From assembly GCA_024761205.1 (NCBI GenBank), contig JAMASS010000004.1, positions 372,001 through 436,000 on the forward strand: 64,000 nt of DNA, read 5' to 3'. This DNA comes from Limisphaerales bacterium (GTDB lineage: Bacteria > Verrucomicrobiota > Verrucomicrobiia > Limisphaerales > AAA164-E04). Below are positions 9,633-20,462 of the stretch, in pieces. The translations under genes and the position numbers were made by a program. Below the pieces are notes generated by a model. It made no database searches and was not told the DNA's origin. It saw only the letters and a list, made by a program, of their open reading frames with translations. The stretch's first letter is position 1, and each line of letters starts with the position of its first letter.

Positions 9633-9738
9633 CCTCTCCTTCCTTACCCGCCCGAGAGTTATCGGTTAGATTCACAGATGATGCTGTCAAAATGACTGGT
9701 GCTAACATTCCTAAGCGAACCGCATTAGCCACATAGTA

Positions 9739-10416
9739 TCATCGCGCCAACAACCACTCGACGAACGGCAGATCCGCCTTCACCGTAACTTTTGGATTTG
9801 GCGCATCACTTTCAACCAAGGTCACCGCTTGCCCGATTAACTCGCAAGCCGCGGTATCATCCGTGACTTGAGCACCGACCTCTCGCACTGCCTGCATAGC
9901 TCGCACAATAACGTCACGTCGAAATACCTGCGGGGTTTGAACAGACCATAGTAGAGACCGATCAACATTCCGGCGAATCGTTTGGTCCCGATGCGCCTCC
10001 TTCAAGGTATCCGCAACCTTCGCGGCGGCGGCGCTGGCATCAGTGCGACGAGCCACTTCAAAACAATCCTCAATCACGCCGCCCGAGACACACGGCCGCA
10101 CTCCATCATGAACCGCCACCAAACTCGCCGTCTCATCGGTTGCCACAAGACCATTCCATACCGAGTCCTGGCGTTCCGATCCCCCATGAACCAATCGAAA
10201 AGGTTTCGTCGTCTGTATCTGGTTCGCCACCTCTTGAAATTCCGATTCTCGACCGTTCCGAATGACCACGACCACTTCGTGGATACAAGGTGATCGATCG
10301 AATCGCCGCCACGTATGCGCGATAATCGGCTCACCAGCGGCCTCAAAAAACAGCTTGTCTGCGCCACCGCCCATCCGAGTTCCTTTTCCCGCCGCCACAA
10401 TCACCACGGAATCCAT
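9739..10416 (-). CDS. ispD: 2-C-methyl-D-erythritol 4-phosphate cytidylyltransferase
   Basis: The 225-residue protein is full length. IspD makes CDP-ME from MEP and CTP in the non-mevalonate isoprenoid pathway in the cytoplasm. The CTP-binding N-terminus is VVIVAAGKGTRMGGGADKLF. Further family blocks follow: VHDGVRPCVS (about residue 102), a PQVFRRD segment (about residue 160) and VTDDTAACE. The gene stands alone, between a repeat-bearing intergenic region and a GC-rich stretch with no clear gene. It looks functional. Confidence 0.96.
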   Translation of the reverse strand: MDSVVIVAAGKGTRMGGGADKLFFEAAGEPIIAHTWRRFDRSPCIHEVVVVIRNGRESEFQEVANQIQTTKPFRLVHGGSERQDSVWNGLVATDETASLVAVHDGVRPCVSGGVIEDCFEVARRTDASAAAAKVADTLKEAHRDQTIRRNVDRSLLWSVQTPQVFRRDVIVRAMQAVREVGAQVTDDTAACELIGQAVTLVESDAPNPKVTVKADLPFVEWLLAR

Positions 10417-12685
<2,269 letters not shown>

Positions 12686-12714
12686 CGGCAGGGTCCCCCA
12701 TATTTTATCCTCCT

Positions 12715-12745
12715 AAAAGGCGAGCCGTGGCGGTTCGCCTTTTTT
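12715..12745 (+). terminator. Rho-independent terminator of eno
   Basis: An AAAAGGCGAGCC / GGTTCGCCTTTT stem with a short loop is followed by a run of T. It lies 30 bp after the eno stop. The flanking A and T runs let it also work for the convergent methyltransferase gene. Confidence 0.9.
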
Positions 12746-12803
12746 CATTGCCGAGTATCACCATTTCGGAGCGCGGAGGGGAGTGTCCGCGCTCCATGTG
12801 ATC

Positions 12804-13604
12804 TCACTCTTTCTCAAAGACGATGATATGCTGCCGTGGTAAGACATCCAGAGTCTCGATCCACTTAAAGCCCTGCGCGGACGCTTCTTTCTTCACTTGT
12901 GCCTGGGTCATTTTGTGAAGGGGTTTGATGGGCACCCAAACGTCCTCGCCGCGGTACTCCACAAATACGACTCGACCGCCCGGCCTCAAGGCCTTGCGAA
13001 TGGCCGTCATCATTTCGTGCGGGTAGGCAAACTCGTGGTAAACATCCACCATGATCACCAAGTCAACCGACTCAGCGGCTAATTTGGGATCCTGCTCCGT
13101 ATTCAACACAGATCGATAATTCGTCAGCCCGTGCTTTTTCATGTTGGCTTCAAGAATCTTGATCATCTCGGGTTGAATATCAACGGCGTAGACGATGCCG
13201 TCTGGGGCAATCCGGCGAGCAATCCGGCGGGTGAAGTAGCCGCTTCCGGCACCGATGTCGGCTACCGCCATTCCCGGCTTCAATTTGAGCGCCTCCATGA
13301 GTTTCATGGGCGCCTCCTCGACCTCTCGCGAGCTCCGCTCTAACCACCCCGCACTCAAATGGCCCATGACCTGGGAAATCTCACGCCCAAAGTAGAACTT
13401 CCCGATCCCATCATGATCGGGAACGTCGTTGTAGGTATAGAGTTTAGCGATTGCCTCGTCCGGCGTTGCCTCATCGACCTTCGCTGATTGGGCTTGGCTG
13501 ACACGAGCCACCTGGACTAAACAAATGCCGAGACAAATCAATATCCGAATAAACGCGACCACACCGAGACTAAGCCACAAATTCCCGCTCGCTCGCAAGC
13601 TCAA
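12804..13604 (-). CDS. Exported or membrane-anchored SAM-dependent methyltransferase
   Basis: The protein has 266 residues. A hydrophobic N-terminal segment (about residues 10-36, IRILICLGICLVQVARVSQA) looks like a signal peptide or anchor. The body is a class I methyltransferase: motif I VADIGAGSGYFTRRIARR (about residue 112), the acidic end of the second strand (VYAVDIQPEMI), and LVIMVDVYHEF with LRPGGRVVFVEY further on. SAM-dependent methyltransferases with export signals occur in planctomycetes and verrucomicrobia, and their substrates are unknown. It converges on eno and diverges from the sppA-like gene. I cannot name the substrate. Confidence 0.85.
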   Translation of the reverse strand: MSLRASGNLWLSLGVVAFIRILICLGICLVQVARVSQAQSAKVDEATPDEAIAKLYTYNDVPDHDGIGKFYFGREISQVMGHLSAGWLERSSREVEEAPMKLMEALKLKPGMAVADIGAGSGYFTRRIARRIAPDGIVYAVDIQPEMIKILEANMKKHGLTNYRSVLNTEQDPKLAAESVDLVIMVDVYHEFAYPHEMMTAIRKALRPGGRVVFVEYRGEDVWVPIKPLHKMTQAQVKKEASAQGFKWIETLDVLPRQHIIVFEKE

Positions 13605-13816
13605 AGCTCATCGGTATTATCGTGGGTGGAATCCGGAAAGAGTCCAATCGTCCGGTTTAAGATCATGTTGGATTGCGGTAGCCCGCTGCCGATTTGCTCC
13701 AGCGCAGCCTAGCTTGCTGCACCGCTAAGTAAAAAGGGATGGAAGTCTCTTCCACGCAACCGGAAACGCTCCCTTCTCCCTTGCCGACCTCTTGAGGTGG
13801 GGATAGGGTTATCTCC

Positions 13817-14920
13817 ATGGAAAGCGACCAACCAGCAAATCCCTATCGCATTCGGCGAAACCCCGGAGGGATCGCCCACTACCCGCCGCCGCCCTTGAGA
13901 GGACGGGGCTGGTTTTTCTTGTGCCTCATCCTCGCAGCGCTCTTGGGACTGACCTGGCTTGGCATTCTCGGTGCAGCCGGAACCGGATTGGCCTTGACCG
14001 GCGGCACCAGTGGCTACTGGGAGGAAGCCGTAATCAAAAACAACCAATCAACCAATCGCGTGGTCATCGTGGAAGTGGATGGTCTCATTTCAAATCTCGC
14101 CATCGATCCGAGCGGCAAGACCATGGTCGACTCCATCGAAGATCAACTCGATCTGGCAGCGGAGGACGATTCCGTCATCGGTGTGATTCTTCGAGTCGAC
14201 TCACCGGGCGGCGAGGTACTGGCCTCCGATGATATTTACCGCGAGATTAAACAATTCCAGGAGAAGACCGGAAAACCGGTCCTCGCCTCAATGTCCGGAC
14301 TCGCTGCCTCGGGCGGTTACTACATAGCCGCGTCTTGTCGCTGGATCGTCGCCAACGAACTCACCATCACGGGCAGTATCGGTGTCATTTTGCACAGTTA
14401 CAACTATCGCGGTCTCATGGACAAAGTTGGCGTCTTCCCCCAAGTCTTTAAGAGCGGCCGCTACAAGGACATGTTGAGAGGGGATAAAGCCCCAGGGGAG
14501 ATCGAACCGGGCACAAATGAGATGGTGCAAGGGATGATCAACGAAATCTTTGATCGCTTCAAAAAAGTAGTAAGCGAAGGACGATCCGGGGCACAAAGTG
14601 AGAATAACGGAGAGGGGAAGGCCTTGGTTGAGGACTGGGAATCTTACGCTGACGGCCGAATTCTCTCGGGGAAGCAAGCCTTCAACCTGGGCTTCGTGGA
14701 CGAACTAGGTAACTTCGATACGGCGACCGCAAGAATGGCTCAGCTCACCAAAACGGAAGACTTCAATCTGATCCAATACCAATTGCCGTTCACTTTTGCC
14801 AACCTCTTCCGTGCTTTCGGTGAAGCCAATCCCAAGCGAATTGAAATTGACCTTGGCCTCAGGATCCCCCCACTCCAAGCTGGCCGACTTTATTTCCTCG
14901 CACCAAACTACCTCAACTAA
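13817..14920 (+). CDS. sppA: Signal peptide peptidase SppA-like, S49 family
   Basis: The protein has 367 residues. A proline-rich cytoplasmic N-terminus (YPPPPLRGRG) precedes one membrane segment (about residues 33-60, FFLCLILAALLGLTWLGILG). The single S49 domain follows, with VDSPGGEV, the nucleophile Ser in SGLAASGGYYIAA and the catalytic Lys in FKSGRYKDMLRG. The single-domain length matches the short SppA form that works as an oligomer on signal peptides left in the membrane. The M24 peptidase gene starts 53 bp downstream, so the two may be cotranscribed. Confidence 0.93.
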   Translation: MESDQPANPYRIRRNPGGIAHYPPPPLRGRGWFFLCLILAALLGLTWLGILGAAGTGLALTGGTSGYWEEAVIKNNQSTNRVVIVEVDGLISNLAIDPSGKTMVDSIEDQLDLAAEDDSVIGVILRVDSPGGEVLASDDIYREIKQFQEKTGKPVLASMSGLAASGGYYIAASCRWIVANELTITGSIGVILHSYNYRGLMDKVGVFPQVFKSGRYKDMLRGDKAPGEIEPGTNEMVQGMINEIFDRFKKVVSEGRSGAQSENNGEGKALVEDWESYADGRILSGKQAFNLGFVDELGNFDTATARMAQLTKTEDFNLIQYQLPFTFANLFRAFGEANPKRIEIDLGLRIPPLQAGRLYFLAPNYLN

Positions 14921-14972
14921 CCTAGTGGCAGGATCCTCTCACTCCTCTCAATCGCGTTCCCACTCGATCCTC

Positions 14973-16082
14973 ATGATTGCGGACAGCGAACGCGATGCCG
15001 ACATGCTGTACGCCACCGGGCTCTTTGTTCCCTCCCCCTTCATCTACCTGCAGAAAAACTCGCAAGTCCATCTCGTGCTAAGTGATCTGGAGATTGATCG
15101 TGCGACGAAACACTGTCCCGATGCCACGATTCATTCCTATTCCGAACTCCTCGCCCGAGCTCTCCAAGATGGAATTCGAAGACCAAACCTTGGCCACCTT
15201 GCGGCGCTGCTTCTCCGTAAACTCAGAATGAAAAGGGTCAAGGTCTCAATGACATTTCCTCACGCCCTTGCGGAAACCATCAAAAAGATCGAACCTTCCG
15301 CCCGCCTAGCAACCGGGCAGCTCTTTCCCCAGCGTGCAGTCAAGACCCCGAGCGAGTGCCGCAAGATCAAGCAAATCCTAAATATCACCCAAGAAGGACT
15401 ACGAGCGGGAATTTCGTTGATTCGAAAAGCGAAGATCAAGAAGGACGGAAAGTTGTACCTTGAAAATCACCCGCTGACTTCCGAGTACGTACGGAGCGCC
15501 ATTCACACCCAGATCAGCGCCCGCGGCGGCATTCCGTGCAATACCATTGTGGCCGGAGGCAACCAGGCCTGCGATCCTCACGAGCGCGGGCATGGCCCGT
15601 TGAAGGCGAATCAACCAATCATTGTCGATGTCTTTCCCCGCTCCGAATCTACTGGATACTTTGGAGACATCACCCGGACAGTTGTTAAAGGCCGGGCCTC
15701 GGAAGCGCTGCGTCGAATCTACCACAGCGTAGCCCAAGCGCAGCAGAAAGCAATGGACTTATTACGCGCTGGTGTGAGAGCTCAGAAGGTCCATCTCGGT
15801 GTCGAGCAAATTTTCAAGACACACGGATTCGAAACCAGCCAGCACCAAGGCCACATGCAGGGATTCTTCCATGGAACAGGACACGGACTCGGGTTGGACA
15901 TTCATGAGGCACCGAGTGTGGGACAAACCTCCTCGGACACACTCAAGGCCGGAAACGTCGTCACCGTCGAACCGGGGCTTTACTACCCCGGAACCGGGGG
16001 TGTTCGAATTGAGGACGTGGTCATCGTCGGCAATCGACGGCCTCGCAAACTGACGGACTTCGAACAGGTCTTGGAACTTTAG
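14973..16082 (+). CDS. M24 metallopeptidase (Xaa-Pro aminopeptidase-like)
   Basis: The protein has 369 residues. I chose the ATG at 14973 because it gives the expected N-terminal domain (MIADSERDADMLYATGLFVP). The frame also extends upstream inside sppA, but that part is not protein-like. The C-terminal pita-bread domain has the five metal ligands in order: Asp in IVDVFPR and GDITRT, His in GTGHGLGLDIHEAP, Glu in TVEPGLY, and Glu in GVRIEDVVIV. It should remove N-terminal residues ahead of proline in peptides. It is probably in an operon with sppA upstream and the DUF971 gene 36 bp downstream. Confidence 0.92.
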   Translation: MIADSERDADMLYATGLFVPSPFIYLQKNSQVHLVLSDLEIDRATKHCPDATIHSYSELLARALQDGIRRPNLGHLAALLLRKLRMKRVKVSMTFPHALAETIKKIEPSARLATGQLFPQRAVKTPSECRKIKQILNITQEGLRAGISLIRKAKIKKDGKLYLENHPLTSEYVRSAIHTQISARGGIPCNTIVAGGNQACDPHERGHGPLKANQPIIVDVFPRSESTGYFGDITRTVVKGRASEALRRIYHSVAQAQQKAMDLLRAGVRAQKVHLGVEQIFKTHGFETSQHQGHMQGFFHGTGHGLGLDIHEAPSVGQTSSDTLKAGNVVTVEPGLYYPGTGGVRIEDVVIVGNRRPRKLTDFEQVLEL

Positions 16083-16118
16083 CCTCAGTAAACGCCTCAA
16101 GACCAACCACGAACTCAA

Positions 16119-16442
16119 ATGCAACCCGTTGATATCCAAGTGATCGGAAACGCCCTGGCGATCAAATGGGATAACCAAAGCGAATCATTCATTCCCGTGG
16201 AGACACTCCGCCACCGTTGTCCCTGCGCGAGCTGCCAAGGAGAAAAGGACATCATGGGCAATGTGTACAAAGACTCACCGAAACCTCTGGAGCCAAATGC
16301 CTTTGAGATCAAACAGCTGGCCAAGGTGGGCGGTTACGCAATCCGTCCGGTCTGGGGTGACGGACATGCCACTGGATTGTTCTCCTTTGATTACCTCATC
16401 AAGTTGGCGGAGAGTGACGACGAAGTTGAAAAAAGCCGTTAA
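16119..16442 (+). CDS. DUF971 domain protein
   Basis: The 107-residue protein is essentially one DUF971 domain, similar to the N-terminal domain of gamma-butyrobetaine hydroxylase. Visible features are ALAIKWDN, ETLRHRCPCASCQGE with the conserved CxC-type cysteines, and the end motif GYAIRPVWGDGHATGLFSFD. The domain binds a metal and is often linked to Fe-S carrier proteins; a specific role here is inference. It follows the M24 peptidase closely. Confidence 0.92.
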   Translation: MQPVDIQVIGNALAIKWDNQSESFIPVETLRHRCPCASCQGEKDIMGNVYKDSPKPLEPNAFEIKQLAKVGGYAIRPVWGDGHATGLFSFDYLIKLAESDDEVEKSR

Positions 16443-16484
16443 GTTTGACTCGAACTAAAATTGCAGCACCAAAGCTTAATTCCG

Positions 16485-16525
16485 CTGATTCCAAAAGCGG
16501 CGATGATTCCTCGCTTTGGAATCAG
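16485..16525. terminator. Inverted repeat between convergent genes
   Basis: CTGATTCCAAAAGCG at 16485 pairs with CGCTTTGGAATCAG ending at 16525, with one bulged base. It sits between the stops of the convergent DUF971 and DUF5069 genes. There is no T-run, so it may act as an RNA-stabilising structure instead of a classic terminator. Confidence 0.5.
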
Positions 16526-16530
16526 ACTCG

Positions 16531-16980
16531 CTACGCCTTGGCACCAAACGTCACGTAATCATCGACATCCAGCAAGTCGAACCAAGTCATAATATCGTTG
16601 CGGGTGGGCGCGACTTGTTCCTGGAGAGAATTGAAAAACTTCCGCGATTCCACATCCGCTGGTGCATACCTACTTTCGGTTTCAGACCAAAATTCGATCT
16701 CCGACTGCGTCCGTTGTTTCGGCGCTGATTTTCGAATCCAGGTGAGAACCAGTTCATCCGATTTCCCGGTTGCCAACTGATTCATCAACGAATTGGGGCT
16801 GATTCCGGTAAAGTCAAAAAAACGGCGATCTAAAGGACAGCTGAATTGGTAAGCGCCATTTTTTCCGGCAATGGTCGCCCGTCCTTTGTCGAGCATTCGC
16901 GGCAAAATGACATACCCCCCCAATCGAACTCGAGGACTACGCGGCGGTGCCTTCGTCAAATCTGGACCTGTGATTACCAT
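16531..16980 (-). CDS. DUF5069 domain protein
   Basis: The 149-residue protein matches the DUF5069 family, which is common in Verrucomicrobia. Diagnostic stretches are SPRVRLGGYVILPRMLDKGR near the start, the CPLDRRFFDFTGIS segment, and MTWFDLLDVDDYVTFG at the end. No catalytic motif is known and the function is unknown. It is transcribed toward the DUF971 gene. It looks intact. Confidence 0.9.
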   Translation of the reverse strand: MVITGPDLTKAPPRSPRVRLGGYVILPRMLDKGRATIAGKNGAYQFSCPLDRRFFDFTGISPNSLMNQLATGKSDELVLTWIRKSAPKQRTQSEIEFWSETESRYAPADVESRKFFNSLQEQVAPTRNDIMTWFDLLDVDDYVTFGAKA

Positions 16981-17114
16981 AATTAAAAGCTATCGTTACG
17001 GCCACCAAATCGTACAAGTAAATCAACGACACAAACAACCATTAACGTCATTTCTCAACAATTCTGCGACCTCAGAAGCAGATCACGTTCCCCACCACCG
17101 GCGAATCCGTTCCG

Positions 17115-17150
17115 CAAAAAAACGCCGTCACAGACACGGTCTGTGACGGC
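17115..17150 (-). terminator. Rho-independent terminator of the four-module Cys/His protein gene
   Basis: GCCGTCACAGAC and GTCTGTGACGGC form a perfect 12-bp stem with a 3-base loop (17124-17150). On the minus strand it is followed by a run of seven T. It lies 27 bp past the stop of the gene ending at 17177. Confidence 0.92.
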
Positions 17151-17176
17151 TCACTAATCAACTTATTCCAACCAGA

Positions 17177-18322
17177 CTACTTGAGGTCGATCTTCGAAGC
17201 TGTGAATTCAAGCTGATTCTTAATCTTGGAAACTGTTCCCTCCGCAACAACAGCCACGGAATCCTGGCAAACGTAGCGGTGGAACTTCTTGCTGACACTA
17301 TTCTGATCGAGAATGTAAATTATGTCCTCGCCGTCCACAGATACCTTGATGACATTCTGACAGGTTCGGCTCTTGCCCATCTCACATTTCAAGCAGAGCC
17401 CCGTACCTTCCAAGGTCTTAGTTTCCTGCACCGCCAATTTGGTTGCCGTGAACACGGGCCGTCCACCTTCTCCAGAGAGCGCACCTGTCGCTACGATGTT
17501 GGCGGTCGACGAACAAACGTTTTTGTGGAACGCTTCACTGACATCATTGGCGGCAAACAAATAAATCACTTCCTTGCCATCCTTGGTCAATTTCACTGCA
17601 TTCTGGCATTGCGCCGTTTCGCCTAGCTCACACTTCGCACACATTCCGAGGCCCTTGATCGTCAGCTGCTTGTCCGGCGCGGCTTTAGCTTTGGCTACTT
17701 TCTTCACTGATGCCTCTTCCGCCGACTGCTCCTTGGCCGCAACTTTGACCAGCTCAATCTTGGCTGCAGTCAATTTCTTCACCCCGGAGAGTCCGGCAAC
17801 GTCGCCGATCTTGCCGGTTGCGACGACCTCGACCGTGTTTTGGCAGACATGCTTGTGAAAGCTCTTGCCCACGTCGTCATGCGCAATGACATAGAGAACT
17901 TGCTTCCCGTCTTCATCGATCCGGATGCCGTTTTGACAACTAGGGGTCAAGCCCAAGGCACACTTCAGGCAAAGACCTTCGCCCTTAACGACTTCCTCTT
18001 TGCGGAGGCTCAGTTTGTTGGCGGTAAAAACCTTCTTGCCGCCAATCTCTTTAAAGAGGCCCACCGCTGAAATACTAGTGCTGCCGGAACAAAGATTCTT
18101 ATGAAAGGCCTTGCTGACATCATTGGCGGTCAGCAAATAGACGACCTCTTTGCCATCGACCTTCACCTTTATCGCATTCTGACATGTGTCTGTCTGCCCC
18201 AGCGCACATTTTGCACAAAGACCCACACCGTTGAGGGTCACCGATTCATCAGCGGCTATTTGTTGCGGCACGGCGGCCAACAGAAAGAAAATCGCTCCTA
18301 AGGAGCCCCATAACTTTTTCAT
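17177..18322 (-). CDS. Secreted protein with four Cys/His modules (DUF6370-like)
   Basis: The 381-residue protein has a signal peptide (MKKLWGSLGAIFFLLAAVPQ, cleavage near AAD). The ATG at 18322 is preferred to one eight codons upstream because the signal starts there. Four modules of about 80 residues follow at roughly 26-106, 107-186, 226-302 and 303-381, with a Lys/Ala-rich linker between modules 2 and 3. Each has the pattern CxKCxxGxxxxCQN, then a Tyr strand, then FH(K/R)xxC, giving four Cys and one His per module. Modules 1 and 3 share CAKC and AFHKN; modules 2 and 4 share GLCLKC, so the array is ABAB. Single-module relatives are small secreted proteins of unknown function. I infer a metal- or ligand-binding envelope protein. 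A terminator follows, so it is probably transcribed alone. Confidence 0.85.
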   Translation of the reverse strand: MKKLWGSLGAIFFLLAAVPQQIAADESVTLNGVGLCAKCALGQTDTCQNAIKVKVDGKEVVYLLTANDVSKAFHKNLCSGSTSISAVGLFKEIGGKKVFTANKLSLRKEEVVKGEGLCLKCALGLTPSCQNGIRIDEDGKQVLYVIAHDDVGKSFHKHVCQNTVEVVATGKIGDVAGLSGVKKLTAAKIELVKVAAKEQSAEEASVKKVAKAKAAPDKQLTIKGLGMCAKCELGETAQCQNAVKLTKDGKEVIYLFAANDVSEAFHKNVCSSTANIVATGALSGEGGRPVFTATKLAVQETKTLEGTGLCLKCEMGKSRTCQNVIKVSVDGEDIIYILDQNSVSKKFHRYVCQDSVAVVAEGTVSKIKNQLEFTASKIDLK

Positions 18323-18481
18323 TTTCAAACCAAGGGTATGTTGCAACGTTTACTCTAGCCTAATCCATGTCTCCAGAGATTCATTGTCCGGATAAAGATC
18401 CTGAAAATAGAATCCAAGGGAGTTTCTTGTCAGTCTCTAATTATAGTCACCGCCTCTCCGCCCCGCAACCCTTATTCCCGC

Positions 18482-18577
18482 CTAGGGAAACTCTGATCTA
18501 ATCCCTGAACTTTGCTGTTTTCGGTGATTTTTCCAGAGAAAACCGAGTCTCCGGTTATCTAATCAGAGTTTCCCTAG
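18482..18577. mobile_element. 96-bp element with 16-bp terminal inverted repeats
   Basis: CTAGGGAAACTCTGAT (18482-18497) and its exact reverse complement (18562-18577) bound an AT-rich core of 64 bp that holds no gene. The size and ends fit a MITE or the joined ends of a deleted insertion sequence. I cannot identify the parent element. Confidence 0.65.
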
Positions 18578-18784
18578 TATTTCAAAACTCATTCAAAAAA
18601 GCGCTGCGCCATGGGGGTCTTTGAATGAGACAGCACGGCTTCGGGGGAGCCAGATTCACCAATTTCTTCCTTGGGCGAGGAAACAAATTCGATCAACTGC
18701 CTTGCGGGCAAATCCCATTTACATGAGTTACCAGAATGAAGCCGACACCTTCCTCCTTAATCTCCCAAACCAAAACCTCAGCTA

Positions 18785-19155
18785 TCATTTTGAGGCCAAG
18801 GCAGACACTGGCTCGTCCAACAAAAGCAATTGCAGTTTCGTCGCTAACGCACGGGAGATCGCAATCCGTTGCCGTTGTCCACCCGACAACTCAAACGGTT
18901 TCTTTCCGCTGTGTTCTAACAATTGGAATCGTTTCAGCAACGCCCCAGCGGTCGCTTCCACCACCGCCCGCCGCTTGGCCATGAACAACCGTTGACGGCA
19001 AGGTAATGTTCTCCTTGGCCGTGATGATGAGGAAACAAATTAAACGACTGAAAGACGATGCTCAATCGTTTCCGATAATCTCTGAGCCGTTTTTCGTCAT
19101 AAGTCCGTGTTATCCCATTGAGCCGGATCGAACCCTGATCGGGAACAAGGAGTAG
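18785..19155 (-). pseudogene. ABC transporter ATP-binding subunit, internal fragment
   Basis: Two frames together give the middle of a polar-amino-acid-type ATPase. The first is GSIRLNGITRTYDEKRLRDY then [14 protein letters not shown], which carries the Q-loop. After a frameshift come [10 protein letters not shown], the signature [17 protein letters not shown], and Walker [12 protein letters not shown]. The Walker A region and the H-loop are both absent. The upstream end is joined in frame to a restriction endonuclease remnant at about 19155, so the fragment reached its place by a deletion or rearrangement. It cannot be functional. Confidence 0.88.
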
Positions 19156-19550
19156 GTTTTGCTTGCCTGCCTGGTTCTTGATCCATCGTTCAGCCCCTTG
19201 GGAGTAGCCGCCCCCGTCAAGCACGATGATCGTGTCGAATTTGCCTAGACCGATCGACAACACCTCGAAGGGGTATTTTCTTCGACGCTGCCCTGCGAAG
19301 CCTGCCAATTACACTGAATGACAAGGCTGTTTGGCCAGCGTTGCGGGCGGCAAAGGATGAAGTCTACGCGCCGTTTCTTGCCGTAGATATCGTGTCCGAT
19401 GGGCATTTGTTTCGCGTAAATGGCCTAGAGCAATTCCCGCAACGCAAGAAATCGGGATGGCGTCACGTATTGGTATTCTTCATCGAGTCATTCCATTATA
19501 GAATGCTCTAGCATTTTCCCTCTTCGGTTGGCTCGAATACCTTTAGTCAT
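19156..19550 (-). pseudogene. PD-(D/E)XK restriction endonuclease-like protein, broken
   Basis: From the ATG at 19550 the translation is MTKGIRANRRGKMLEHSIME, a stop, DEEYQYVTPSRFLALRELL, a stop, then GHDIYGKKRRVDFILCRPQR and PNSLVIQCNWQ. After a one-base frameshift near 19280 it reads KYPFEVLSIGLGKFDTIIVL then DGGGYSQGAERWIKNQAGK. The Asp of VDF and the strand IQCxW are in the right places for a PD-(D/E)XK nuclease core, but Asn stands where the catalytic Lys is expected. The C-terminus is lost into an ABC ATPase fragment. Its ATG overlaps the end of the methylase remnant (ATGA), as in translationally coupled restriction-modification pairs. Confidence 0.72.
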
Positions 19551-20462
19551 GGCTGGTTAATGATGAGTTCAGGGGCGTTAATCCTCTCGGCCGGCTTGCA
19601 GTTGGACCACCCGGGGAGCGGAGGCTTCATGCAGGACATAGGCACACTTTTTTGCCTCGCCCCCTATACAATTCGCGGATCAACATTGTGTCCGCATTGC
19701 TGGCTATGACCTTGACACCTGCGTCCGTCCACCGTTCCATAGCATCACGAAGTCGCCCTTGGTCCATCTCAGTGAAGCCGCCCCGCCAGGTAACTCGTGA
19801 AACAGCCGTCGTAGGCGGGCCGCAATAAATCACGTCCTGGAGAAACGGTTTCACTACTTTGTCGAAATCCCCCACCCGGATTGTTGCCTTCGAGAGCGTC
19901 TTGCTTGCCTCACGTAAGCGTTGGGCGTTGCAAATATCGGGTTTCATGTAACGCCCCTTGAGAACGTTGAACCTTCCTTGCTCGTTGACGTGCGATACAG
20001 ACCATTGAAGCAGGTCTTGTTGAGGTAAATGAACCGTGTGGCAATGCCAATTGCGTCCGCTGTCTTTTGTTTTCTTATCCGCAAGTAGTGTCCGGCGTTC
20101 TTATTTTTGCGTTGGTGTAAGCGCAGAACCTCAATCAATTCTTCCACTCGGGTTCTCACCACTTGATAAGTGAGGACAAGTTCTTCATTCACGTCGTACA
20201 AACAGGCGGTCCATCCGATTGGCCAGTGCAAAGAACACCTCCCCTCCACCGACGAACAGTTGTGGTTCGATTGACTGCCCATCCTCCGGAATACTCGCAG
20301 AACCTTGTTGCAACTGATGCCCCTCATCGGGAGAACCTCCCCTCTCCTTCCCCCGTAAATCTCCTCCACCTCTCCGCTGCCCCTCGCCTGAATAGTTCGC
20401 TGTAGCATGTGCGTCATGCCCCTACTTTTAAGTCGCCCCGCTGTCCTTAGTGAGTTGCGCAC
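19547..20462 (-). pseudogene. D12-class (Dam-type) adenine DNA methyltransferase, broken
   Basis: Pieces in successive frames give the family in order: FVGGGEVFFALANRM (SAM-binding motif I) near 20270-20220, YDVNEELVLTYQVV, KTADAIGIATRFIYLNKTCF then NGLYR near 20060-20000, MKPDICNA at 19947, VIYCGPPT where DPPY is expected, GGFTEMDQGRLRDAMERW, and VIASNADTMLIRELY. The natural end (APELIINQP then TGA) overlaps the ATG of the nuclease remnant. The degraded DPPY motif and several frameshifts make it inactive. Confidence 0.88.
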
